A stretch of 23,694 nt of DNA, from the NCBI GenBank assembly GCA_002314465.1, contig DCGA01000063.1, positions 45,204 to 68,897 of the forward strand, written 5' to 3'. This DNA comes from a bacterium UBA1790 (GTDB taxonomy: Bacteria > Bacteroidota > Bacteroidia > Bacteroidales > Muribaculaceae). Shown here in pieces: positions 6,296-13,676 of this stretch (positions are counted from its first letter, which is position 1; each line of letters starts with the position of its first letter). Both the position numbers and the translations under genes were made by a program. Below the pieces are notes generated by a model. The model saw only the letters and a program-made list of their open reading frames with translations. It was not told the DNA's origin and did not search any database.

Positions 6296-8305
6296 ATGAT
6301 TGAACGAATACTAAACAGCCTGATTAACTCGTCGCTCGTGCGGTCTTTCAGGATTAATACTACGCCTCGATGGATTATCCTTCTCATCGACCTGTTAATC
6401 GTTACAGCCAGTTATGTGGTTGTTGAGATGAAAGATATCTATGGTGCGCCGCAGTCCTATTCTATCGGCTACTTGGTTGCCTGCTGGGCGGCCATAATCT
6501 CGGTTTATTTTGCCGTTATTTTCTTCAGCAAGAGTTATACTTGCGTTATCCGTCTCTCGGTAATCGAAGACTTGTACCGCACATTCCTTGTGGTATTCAT
6601 CTCGACGGTAATCCTCGCAGTTGCCGACCTTGCCGTGTATTTTGCTACCGGAGTAGTATTCTATAGTTTCTGGAATCTCTTCGTTATCGCTATCGAGGCA
6701 TTCTCTGTGATGATGATTGAGCGTCTGTTCATCAAGTATTTCTACATGCGCATCACGGCGGTTGCCAACACATCGCGCAAGCGTGTCCTGGTGTTGGGAA
6801 CTTCATTAAACTCGCTCATCTTGGCCAATGCGCTCAAGAGTGAGACCGCTGGTATGTACGAGCCCGTAGGACTTCTTAGTACCAAGACTACCCGCGGAAT
6901 AAGCGAGGTAAATGGTTTCAAGATTTATTATTATGACCCCGAAACCGTGGCCAATATATTTGTTGAGCATGGCGTTTACGCCTTGATTTTCAACGAGAGC
7001 CGCCGCGACATGATTCGCAACGGAATGGCCGATGTGTTTATTGCCAACAATATTACTCTTCTGTCACTCAATAGGGTAGAGGAGTATGACGTAATCGAGG
7101 AGAAGGAAGAAAGCAATATCTCTAATTTCGTCAAGGAAGTCCAGATTGAGGACCTTCTGGGCCGTGACCCCATCGTGCTCAACAATTCTCTTGTCAGCAC
7201 TAATGTCAGGGGCGCTTGTGTGCTCATCACGGGCGCGTGTGGCTCTATCGGTAGCGAAATTGTACGCCAACTTGCGGCTTACAAGGCAAGCCGCATTGTG
7301 CTTGTCGACCAGGCCGAGACTCCCATGCACGACCTTTCGCTTGAGATGAAGCGTTGTTTCCCCGAGGCCGATGTGGTTCTATTCATGGGCGATGTTCAGA
7401 ACCGTGACCGCATGGAGGTCGCATTCGAGACCTATAAGCCTAAGTTCGTATTTCATGCTGCGGCCTACAAGCATGTTCCCATGATGGAAATCAATCCCAC
7501 CGAGGCCATCTTGACCAACGTGATGGGTACCCGCAATGTTGCCGACCTTGCGCTCAAGCACGGCGCTTATAAGTTTGTCATGATTTCTACCGACAAGGCT
7601 GTCAACCCCACCAATATCATGGGTTGTACCAAGCGCCTTGCCGAGATATACTGCCAGTCGCTCTTCTTCGATGCGGCTAAGCGTGGCATGTCTACACAGT
7701 TTATTACTACCCGTTTTGGTAATGTACTGGGTAGCAATGGCTCTGTTATCCCGTTGTTCCGCAATCAGATTGAGCGTGGAGGTCCCGTGACTGTCACCCA
7801 CAAGGATATCATCCGTTACTTCATGACTATCCCCGAGGCTTGTTCTCTCGTACTCGAGGCCGGATGTATGGGTAGCGGCGGTGAAATATACATCTTTGAC
7901 ATGGGTTCGCCAGTGCGTATCTACGACCTCGCTGTTCGCATGATTTCGCTTGCAGGCTTTAAGCCCAATGTCGACATCAAGATCGAGGAGGTTGGCCTTC
8001 GTCCGGGAGAAAAACTCTATGAGGAACTTCTCAACGACAAGGAAAAGACTACTGCTACAGTCAACAAGAAAATCATGATTGCCAAGGTTCGTACCTATGA
8101 TTATCGTGCTGTGTGCGAGAATGTTGAGCGCATTATCGGTTGGGCCAAGAAGGGCAATGTTCACAACATGGTATTCGCAATGAAGACCTTTGTCCCCGAG
8201 TATAAGAGCAACCAGAGCGAGGAATTCGAACTCATCGACAAGGAAATTGAAGAAAATCAGGTTAAGGAGCCTCAAAACACTCCCGAAACCGAGAAGTATT
8301 ATTGA
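6296..8305 (+). CDS. Membrane nucleotide-sugar 4,6-dehydratase (WbpM/PglF/CapD type)
   Basis: A 669-residue inner-membrane enzyme of the large FlaA1/WbpM/PglF/CapD family, which makes 4-keto-6-deoxy UDP-HexNAc for surface polysaccharide or glycoprotein glycans. Four hydrophobic segments lie within residues 25-150. A first Rossmann-like domain starts near R161 (KRVLVLGTS). The catalytic SDR domain starts near 308 with T312-G-A-C-G-S-I-G319 for NAD(P) binding, where the usual GG has a Cys. The active site shows S431-T-D-K434 and M442-x3-K446; Met in place of the usual SDR Tyr is characteristic of WbpM/PglF. The C-terminal LRPGEKLYEELL signature is present. No glycosyltransferase or aminotransferase genes are adjacent, so it appears to work in trans with a glycan pathway elsewhere (inference). 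Confidence 0.93.
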   Translation: MIERILNSLINSSLVRSFRINTTPRWIILLIDLLIVTASYVVVEMKDIYGAPQSYSIGYLVACWAAIISVYFAVIFFSKSYTCVIRLSVIEDLYRTFLVVFISTVILAVADLAVYFATGVVFYSFWNLFVIAIEAFSVMMIERLFIKYFYMRITAVANTSRKRVLVLGTSLNSLILANALKSETAGMYEPVGLLSTKTTRGISEVNGFKIYYYDPETVANIFVEHGVYALIFNESRRDMIRNGMADVFIANNITLLSLNRVEEYDVIEEKEESNISNFVKEVQIEDLLGRDPIVLNNSLVSTNVRGACVLITGACGSIGSEIVRQLAAYKASRIVLVDQAETPMHDLSLEMKRCFPEADVVLFMGDVQNRDRMEVAFETYKPKFVFHAAAYKHVPMMEINPTEAILTNVMGTRNVADLALKHGAYKFVMISTDKAVNPTNIMGCTKRLAEIYCQSLFFDAAKRGMSTQFITTRFGNVLGSNGSVIPLFRNQIERGGPVTVTHKDIIRYFMTIPEACSLVLEAGCMGSGGEIYIFDMGSPVRIYDLAVRMISLAGFKPNVDIKIEEVGLRPGEKLYEELLNDKEKTTATVNKKIMIAKVRTYDYRAVCENVERIIGWAKKGNVHNMVFAMKTFVPEYKSNQSEEFELIDKEIEENQVKEPQNTPETEKYY

Positions 8306-8329
8306 TTCTAACTACCAACAATAGACTAC

Positions 8330-8373
8330 AGGGAACCGGGAGATTGCACGGCAACTTTTGGTTCCCTTGTTTT
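8330..8373 (+). terminator. Hairpin with T-tract between dehydratase and phosphoesterase genes
   Basis: AGGGAACC (8330-8337) and GGTTCCCT (8360-8367) make an 8-bp perfect stem with a 22-nt loop, followed by TGTTTT. It fits a rho-independent terminator or attenuator, yet its T-tract ends only about 7 nt before the next start codon at 8380. Confidence 0.5.
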
Positions 8374-8379
8374 ACCGAT

Positions 8380-9678
8380 ATGAGATACAGCCTGTCATTT
8401 ATAATATGTCTCTTGTGTGCGCTCTCAGTGGGTGCAGCCAAACTTTCACCGCGCATTGTGGTGCTTAGCGACTTACATGTGGTTGAGCCTGCATTGTCAC
8501 AATCTATCACTATCGCTAAAGGGGAACGCAAACTCTTGAAACATAGTGCCGAGTTGTTTGATCTTGCCATTGAACAGGTCCTTGAAGAGGCGCCTTGCAT
8601 GCTTTTGGTTACGGGCGACCTTACCGACCGTGGCGACATTGCGAGTCACAGGTATGTCGCAGCTCAGCTTGCTCGTGTCAAGGCAACTGGCACACAGGTT
8701 CTTGTCATTCCTGGTAATCACGATATCAGCAATGAAGTGAGCAAGGAGCAGTTTGCCCAACTGTATTCCGACTTTGGATACGACAGCGCTATTCGTGACG
8801 ACAATTCCTTGAGCTATGTGTGCGAGCCGTCTAAGGGTGTTGTTGTGCTTGCTATCGACAGCAACGGCGACAGTAGTGCTGCTGTGAGGTGGGCTGCCGG
8901 TCAGGCTGCTCAGTGTAAGGGTAAGAACGTGATTGCAATGATGCATCACCACCTCGTTCCTCATTTCGTACAGGAATCAATGGTGATGCCCACGTCTGTT
9001 GTGGGCCTAAGTCAGTCGTCGTGCGACGCCCTTGTGGATGCTGGAGTAAAACTGGTGCTTACGGGCCACACACACATCCACGACGCTGCCGTGGGATATA
9101 ATAGCGAACGCACCGATTCAATCATTGATGTTTGTACAGCCGCCCTTGCAGCCTATCCCCACTATTATCGAGTGCTCACGCTCAAGGGTAAGAAGGTTGT
9201 TGACGATGAGACTCGTGTGGTATCCGACGCTTATAGCGAGGAGTCTCGCCGTTTGCTCGAGAATGCGCTGCCTGCCCTGGTGCAGGGCTTTGGTCGTAAG
9301 TATTGGGACAAGGCTCAAAACTTGGTTTCGGGTAATCCATTGGTTCAACGCATGTTTGTCGAAGGTTTGGATTGGGATAAAGTGAGCGCTCTCATTGACA
9401 CTCATCTAACCCCAGCGTTGACCGAGGTATATCTTGTTACCAGCAGGGGAAACGAACCTGAGCAGGACACCGATAAACTCAAAAAGGACTTGAACGAAGG
9501 TATCCTGGCGGTTATCCAGGGCGTGGTTCGTCCTCAGTTCCGCGAAGCGGCTGCCGAGTTGTTTGCTGCTGCCATCAAGGTTCAGTTGATGCCCATTGTC
9601 AACAGTATGCTCAACGATACCAATCCGCCGTCTTATACTCCTGTCGATGACCTTAAGTTTACCGCAACGAAGAAATGA
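8380..9678 (+). CDS. Secreted calcineurin-like metallophosphoesterase
   Basis: A 432-residue exported phosphoesterase with a dinuclear metal site. The start is placed at MRYSLSFIICLLCALSVGAA (8380), which gives a proper Sec signal peptide; the longer reading would need a TTG start inside the upstream hairpin region. The five metallophosphoesterase motifs appear in order: D31-L-H33, G79-D-L-T-D83, G112-N-H-D115, H189-H-H191 (MMHHHL) and G229-H-T-H232. The C-terminal half (about 300-432) has no motif I can name. It resembles the uncharacterised secreted phosphoesterases common in gut Bacteroidales; the substrate may be phosphodiester or nucleotide (inference). The stop overlaps the downstream small HExxH gene by ATGA, so translation is coupled. 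Confidence 0.88.
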   Translation: MRYSLSFIICLLCALSVGAAKLSPRIVVLSDLHVVEPALSQSITIAKGERKLLKHSAELFDLAIEQVLEEAPCMLLVTGDLTDRGDIASHRYVAAQLARVKATGTQVLVIPGNHDISNEVSKEQFAQLYSDFGYDSAIRDDNSLSYVCEPSKGVVVLAIDSNGDSSAAVRWAAGQAAQCKGKNVIAMMHHHLVPHFVQESMVMPTSVVGLSQSSCDALVDAGVKLVLTGHTHIHDAAVGYNSERTDSIIDVCTAALAAYPHYYRVLTLKGKKVVDDETRVVSDAYSEESRRLLENALPALVQGFGRKYWDKAQNLVSGNPLVQRMFVEGLDWDKVSALIDTHLTPALTEVYLVTSRGNEPEQDTDKLKKDLNEGILAVIQGVVRPQFREAAAELFAAAIKVQLMPIVNSMLNDTNPPSYTPVDDLKFTATKK

Positions 9679-10001
9679 AGGTGATTTACAATAACATATT
9701 ACCTCCGGGTCATTTCCGTGCTATAAATCTGTTCGGTGTGATTTTTGCTAAGCGCAAGTATGGCCGTCTTGCATCAAGAGACCTGAACCATGAGTATATA
9801 CACACTATTCAGCAGCGCGAAATGCTCATCCTGTTTTTCTATCTGTGGTATGTTATTGAGTGGGTGTTTAAGTATATGCGTTACCGCAATTGGACTCGTG
9901 CATATTACAATATCAGCTTTGAGCGCGAGGCCTATCACATGCAGTACGACCTTGACTATCGCCATCACCGTCGGTTCTGGGCTTGGCTCAGGTATATTTA
10001 G
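9675..10001 (+). CDS. Small HExxH-containing membrane-associated protein
   Basis: A 108-residue protein, unnamed as far as I know but with a pattern I recall from Bacteroidetes hypothetical proteins. It carries H39-E-Y-I-H43, a zincin-type HExxH, then one hydrophobic segment (about 50-65, MLILFFYLWYVIEWVF), then F82-E-R-E-A-Y87, whose Glu83 or Glu85 could be the third zinc ligand of a gluzincin arrangement. No signal peptide is obvious at the N-terminus. The C-terminus is rich in Arg, His, Tyr and Trp. It overlaps the phosphoesterase stop through ATGA, implying coupled translation and a related role. Proteolytic activity is not established, and it could be a metal-binding accessory rather than an enzyme. 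Confidence 0.75.
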   Translation: MKVIYNNILPPGHFRAINLFGVIFAKRKYGRLASRDLNHEYIHTIQQREMLILFFYLWYVIEWVFKYMRYRNWTRAYYNISFEREAYHMQYDLDYRHHRRFWAWLRYI

Positions 10002-10080
10002 TTTTCACTGCGGGCTTCTTTTCTTGTAACATTATCCATTTAATGATTTCTCTTTTCTTGCTTGATTGATATTTCGGGCG

Positions 10081-10110
10081 AGCAAATTTGCTATTATGTA
10101 CAAATTTGTA
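10081..10110. promoter_or_regulatory. Two tandem 12-bp palindromes, candidate operator
   Basis: AGCAAATTTGCT (10081-10092) and TACAAATTTGTA (10099-10110) are both perfect palindromes sharing the 8-bp core CAAATTTG, with centres 18 bp apart. They lie about 60-90 bp upstream of the -7 element of the PCMD operon, as expected for paired dimer sites of a transcription factor. The regulator is unknown. Confidence 0.45.
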
Positions 10111-10171
10111 GATTTTGATGCTTTTATAGCCCCTTTCACATAAATAAATAAAATAATTAAGAAATTTTGAC

Positions 10172-10179
10172 TAACTTTG
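10172..10179 (+). promoter_or_regulatory. -7 element of the PCMD/beta-barrel operon promoter
   Basis: TAACTTTG is a perfect TAnnTTTG match, about 27 bp upstream of the lipoprotein ATG at 10207. No TTTG sits at the usual distance upstream (that region is an AT-rich ATAAATAAATAAAATAATT), so the promoter may need an activator. Confidence 0.45.
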
Positions 10180-10206
10180 TGCTCTATAAGGTATAAAGGA
10201 TTGTTT

Positions 10207-11367
10207 ATGAGAAAAATTTTTATGTACATGCTGGCGTTATGCGCCATGCTGTCGATGAATTCGTGTATAAAGGAAGAACCTCTCAACGCCGAGTGCGATA
10301 TTGAGAAGGTAACTCTTTCTGTCGATGACCCCGAAAGCGTATTCTATCAGCTTACCGATATCACTAAGGAAATCACCTCGACTACTACTCTCATCGAGTG
10401 GGAGGTGAAGCCCGATGCCGATATCACCAATATCATTCCCATTATCGAAACAACCCCCGGATCAACTGTGTCACCTGCAAGCGGTGTGGCGCAGGATTTC
10501 TCTAAGGGAAGTGTTTTTTATGTCGTAACCTCTCAAGATGGTAATTGGACTCGTCGCTACGAGATTTCGATTAAGCATCACATCGAGCCCGTTGTTAACG
10601 ATGTTATAAAATACGACTTTGAGAATTTCGAACTCGAGGAATCTCGCAACAAGTATTACATTTGGTACAATCTTCTTGAGGACGGCTCTAAGGCTTATGA
10701 CTGGGCAAGCGGAAACGGTGGTTTCCAACTCAGTATGGGCACCGCTGCTCCCGTTGACTATCCTACCGTCCCTGGCATTGGTGAGGGTATGGATGGAACT
10801 AATTGCATCAAGCTCACTACTCGCAGTACAGGTACTTTTGGCGCAATGGTGAACAAGCGTATTGCTGCCGGTAATTTCTTCATTGGTGAGTTCGATATCA
10901 CAAGCGCTCTCAAGGATGCCATGAAGGCAACGCGCTTTGGCAAGCCGTTCACCAGCAAGCCCGAGAAATATATGGGCTTCTATAAGTATACCCCCGGCGA
11001 GAAGTATCAGGACAAGAACGGTAAGGAAGTTGCGGGTATGGTCGACAATGGCTCTAACTATGCGGTCTTTTATCGCAACCACGACGATGATGGCAACGAA
11101 GTGTTCCTCTATGGCGACGATGTGCAGACCAGTCCTTACATTGTTGCGATTGCTAAGGTTGCCAACATGCATGCCGCTACCGAGTGGACTGCGTTTGAAG
11201 AGGAATTTGAATACCACAAGGAGGTTGATGAGGAACTTCTCAAGAATCGTGGCTATAGTTTCACGGTTGTATTCTCGTCAAGTGTTAACGGTGACCTGTT
11301 CGAGGGTGCCGTTGGCAGCCAATTGATGGTCGACAAGGTGCGCGTGATTTGTCCGCACAAGAAGTAA
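10207..11367 (+). CDS. PCMD-domain lipoprotein, probably surface exposed
   Basis: A 386-residue lipoprotein starting MRKIFMYMLALCAMLSMNSC (10207), with lipobox MNSC and Cys20. It is followed by IKEE, which fits the K-D/E-D/E surface-export signal described in Bacteroidetes. Residues 22-120 look like a beta-rich Ig-like domain (SVDDPESVFYQLTD, TVSPASGVAQDFSKG). From about 135 (YDFENFELEE) to 384 is a PCMD (putative carbohydrate metabolism) domain, ending with the typical VFSSSVNGDLFEGAVGSQLM-VDKVRVI block. The domain name is conventional; its ligand is unproven and glycan binding is inference. It is the first gene of a four-gene operon with an outer-membrane barrel 27 bp downstream and another PCMD protein after that. 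Confidence 0.83.
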   Translation: MRKIFMYMLALCAMLSMNSCIKEEPLNAECDIEKVTLSVDDPESVFYQLTDITKEITSTTTLIEWEVKPDADITNIIPIIETTPGSTVSPASGVAQDFSKGSVFYVVTSQDGNWTRRYEISIKHHIEPVVNDVIKYDFENFELEESRNKYYIWYNLLEDGSKAYDWASGNGGFQLSMGTAAPVDYPTVPGIGEGMDGTNCIKLTTRSTGTFGAMVNKRIAAGNFFIGEFDITSALKDAMKATRFGKPFTSKPEKYMGFYKYTPGEKYQDKNGKEVAGMVDNGSNYAVFYRNHDDDGNEVFLYGDDVQTSPYIVAIAKVANMHAATEWTAFEEEFEYHKEVDEELLKNRGYSFTVVFSSSVNGDLFEGAVGSQLMVDKVRVICPHKK

Positions 11368-11394
11368 TTTACTCACGTTTCAATCTCAGAAATA

Positions 11395-12153
11395 ATGAAA
11401 AAAATTATCATATCATTACTCGTTTTAGCGACTTCTTTGGGCTGCAATGCCGAGACAATATTCCACAGTGTTGTCAGCAAGGCTGATATTAACGTTCGCC
11501 TGGGCTACGGCATCGGTGGTACAATGCCTCTTGGTCTGCCTGCTTCCATCCGTCACCTTAACACCTTTAAACTCCAGTTCAATCCCTCGCTGGGTATCGA
11601 TGTTAACTATCCGTTGCAGGATGCTTGGGGATTCATGGGTGGTGTTCAACTCGAGAACAAAGGTATGGAAGAAGATGCCAATGTCAAGAACTACCACATG
11701 GTGATTAAGCGTGGCGGTGAAACACTCGAGGGCGTTTTTACCGGCAACGTTACCACTAAGGTGACCATGTGGATGCTCACAGTCCCCCTTCAGTTTACCT
11801 ACAAGTATAAGAAGGTGTATTTCAAGGCTGGCCCTTACTTCTCTTATGTGGGTAGCCGCGATTTCAGCGGTTGGGCTCATGGTGGTTATCTCCGTGTAGA
11901 CGACCCCACAGGCCCCAAGGTAGAACTTGGAGAGGTTGAAGGTGAGCGTGGCGATTACGACTTCACCAGCGACATGCGCCGCATGCACGTAGGTATTGAC
12001 TTAGGTGTTGATTGGCACTTCAATAATCGTTTTGGCGCCTTTGCCGACCTCGCTTGGGGTGTGAGCCAGGTGCACAAAAGTAGTTTCCGCACTATCGAAC
12101 AGACTCTTTATCCCGTATATGCAAAGTTCGGTCTTACTTATAGACTCAAGTAA
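11395..12153 (+). CDS. Outer-membrane beta-barrel protein (PorT-like family)
   Basis: A 252-residue exported protein with an N-terminal signal peptide (MKKIIISLLVLATSLGCNA), then alternating amphipathic strands typical of 8-stranded outer-membrane barrels. Examples are INVRLGYGIGGT, LGIDVNYPL, WGFMGGVQLENKG, LQFTYKYKKVYFKAGPYFSY, VGIDLGVDWHF and AKFGLTYRLK at the very end. The hydrophobic C-terminal strand and the GVQLENKG/YFKAGPY pattern match PorT/OMP_b-brl_2-type barrels of Bacteroidetes. It is not the T9SS component PorT itself as far as I can tell. It lies between two PCMD-encoding genes in one operon, suggesting an outer-membrane partner for the lipoprotein (inference). The weak SLGC lipobox is disfavoured against cleavage after CNA. 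Confidence 0.75.
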   Translation: MKKIIISLLVLATSLGCNAETIFHSVVSKADINVRLGYGIGGTMPLGLPASIRHLNTFKLQFNPSLGIDVNYPLQDAWGFMGGVQLENKGMEEDANVKNYHMVIKRGGETLEGVFTGNVTTKVTMWMLTVPLQFTYKYKKVYFKAGPYFSYVGSRDFSGWAHGGYLRVDDPTGPKVELGEVEGERGDYDFTSDMRRMHVGIDLGVDWHFNNRFGAFADLAWGVSQVHKSSFRTIEQTLYPVYAKFGLTYRLK

Positions 12154-12179
12154 TTGAAAAAAATTAAATATAATACATT

Positions 12180-13643
12180 ATGAAGATGAGAAAATTATTT
12201 GCTTTTTTGACTGCAAGTGTAGTTGCAATGGCTGCGACTGCTACCAACTACACAGGTGCTCTTACCGTTGTTAACGGTGGCACTTCTTCTGTTCAAAACG
12301 ATGCTGTTGTCAACATCGACAACACTACTGTTACTATCTCTGGCATTACTGTTGAGGGCTGTGCAACCAGCACCGTCAATGGTATCACAACTCTTGCTTT
12401 TAATGGCAATGTTACTACTGCTAACGGCGATGTTGCAGCCGAGCTTATTGCTCACTACGGCTACAGTAACACATATGCTACTGTTAACCTGACGCTTGCC
12501 AATGGCACAACCTATAGTTTCCAGAATGTAGGGAATGCATTCCAGCTTCCCAATAGCGACTTTGAAACCTGGACCGCTACAAGCGGCGAGGCTCAGCACT
12601 GGCACGGTTTCAAGAGCGCTTCGGGCTCACTGGCAAGCCAGGCTAAGAGCACATTTGTTAGCAGCACAGCCGTACGCAGCGGTGCAACCGGAACCAAGTG
12701 TGGTGTCATTACTTCAACTTCTGTGCTTGGTGTGATTGCCAATGGTACAATGACCAATGGCCAACTTAATGCAGGTAGCATCTCGGCCGCTAATACTGCT
12801 AATCACAGCCACATGGATCGCACATCAACAAGCACCGATAATGATGGCAACCCCTTCTATATGGCTGCTCCCGCTCGCCCCGACGCTATAAAGGTTTGGG
12901 TGAAATTCTCTCAGGGCAAGGCCAACACCAGCTACCCCTATGCTACATTCAGCGCTGTTGTTTATGATGACACAAGTGTCAGCGGTGTAACCTATTATCA
13001 GGATCCTGAGAACAAGACTTATACTAACGTAGTGGCTCGCGCTAAGAATGGTACTATCGCGGTTTGTGACTGGCAAGAACTCACTATTCCTTTCACTTAC
13101 CTGACTGCTACCGAAACCAATAAGAGCGCCGATGCTATTCTCGTAACCATGTCGACCAATGCAACTCCCGGTAAGGGCTCAAGCGGCGACCAACTTTTCA
13201 TGGACGACCTGTCACTCGTTTATAACGCTGCAATTACTGGTGTAACATATAAGGGCGAGACTGTGAAATTTACTGCTGGAAAGGCCGATATGGGAGAGGT
13301 TGACGCTGCTCCTGCAGCAACCGACTTCGCTGTCACATACACCGGCGCTGGTGCAGTTTCGGGCTGCAACATCGTTGAGACTGCCGACGCTTATATCGCT
13401 TACATCTACGTGGTATCGGCCGACCTCCTTACAACTCAGGTTTACACAGCCGAGTTCGCTAAGAAAGCTACTGCAATCAAGGGTGATGTTAACGGCGACG
13501 GCAGTGTCGACATCGTCGATATCAATGCTGTTATCGAGGTTATCCTTAGCGCTGGCTATTCTAAGAATGCCGATGTTAACGGCGATGGTAGCGTCGATGT
13601 TGTAGACATTAACGCAGTCATCGAGGTTATCCTCAACTCGTAA
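12180..13643 (+). CDS. Secreted calycin-like/PCMD protein with C-terminal dockerin pair
   Basis: A 487-residue exported protein; MKMRKLFAFLTASVVAMAATA is the signal peptide, and the internal ATG two codons on is equally possible. The domains are: a calycin-like beta domain (about 22-118, starting NYTGALTVV), a PCMD domain (about 124-350, from NSDFETW to LFMDDLSLVY), an Ig-like region (about 351-430), and two dockerin-like calcium-binding repeats (435-456 and 464-485). The first repeat has D436, N438, D440, G441 and D447 in the DxNxDG-D pattern, and the second repeats it almost exactly. The body is very rich in Ala, Thr, Ser, Gly and Asn. The N-terminal domain is homologous to the next gene's product, suggesting local duplication. 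The role may be glycan-related surface binding, but this is inference. Confidence 0.83.
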   Translation: MKMRKLFAFLTASVVAMAATATNYTGALTVVNGGTSSVQNDAVVNIDNTTVTISGITVEGCATSTVNGITTLAFNGNVTTANGDVAAELIAHYGYSNTYATVNLTLANGTTYSFQNVGNAFQLPNSDFETWTATSGEAQHWHGFKSASGSLASQAKSTFVSSTAVRSGATGTKCGVITSTSVLGVIANGTMTNGQLNAGSISAANTANHSHMDRTSTSTDNDGNPFYMAAPARPDAIKVWVKFSQGKANTSYPYATFSAVVYDDTSVSGVTYYQDPENKTYTNVVARAKNGTIAVCDWQELTIPFTYLTATETNKSADAILVTMSTNATPGKGSSGDQLFMDDLSLVYNAAITGVTYKGETVKFTAGKADMGEVDAAPAATDFAVTYTGAGAVSGCNIVETADAYIAYIYVVSADLLTTQVYTAEFAKKATAIKGDVNGDGSVDIVDINAVIEVILSAGYSKNADVNGDGSVDVVDINAVIEVILNS

Positions 13644-13676
13644 TTTTGAAATACTAATTATTTAACACTTATACAA

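Noticed and set aside
7379..8275. Long 298-codon open frame on the minus strand inside the dehydratase gene
   Set aside because: It lies opposite the conserved catalytic SDR domain, has no recognisable domain, leader or promoter, and is explained by codon bias on the coding strand.
10471..11217. 248-codon minus-strand frame opposite the PCMD lipoprotein
   Set aside because: The plus strand has a lipobox and a PCMD domain, and the antisense frame shows no start context or domain.
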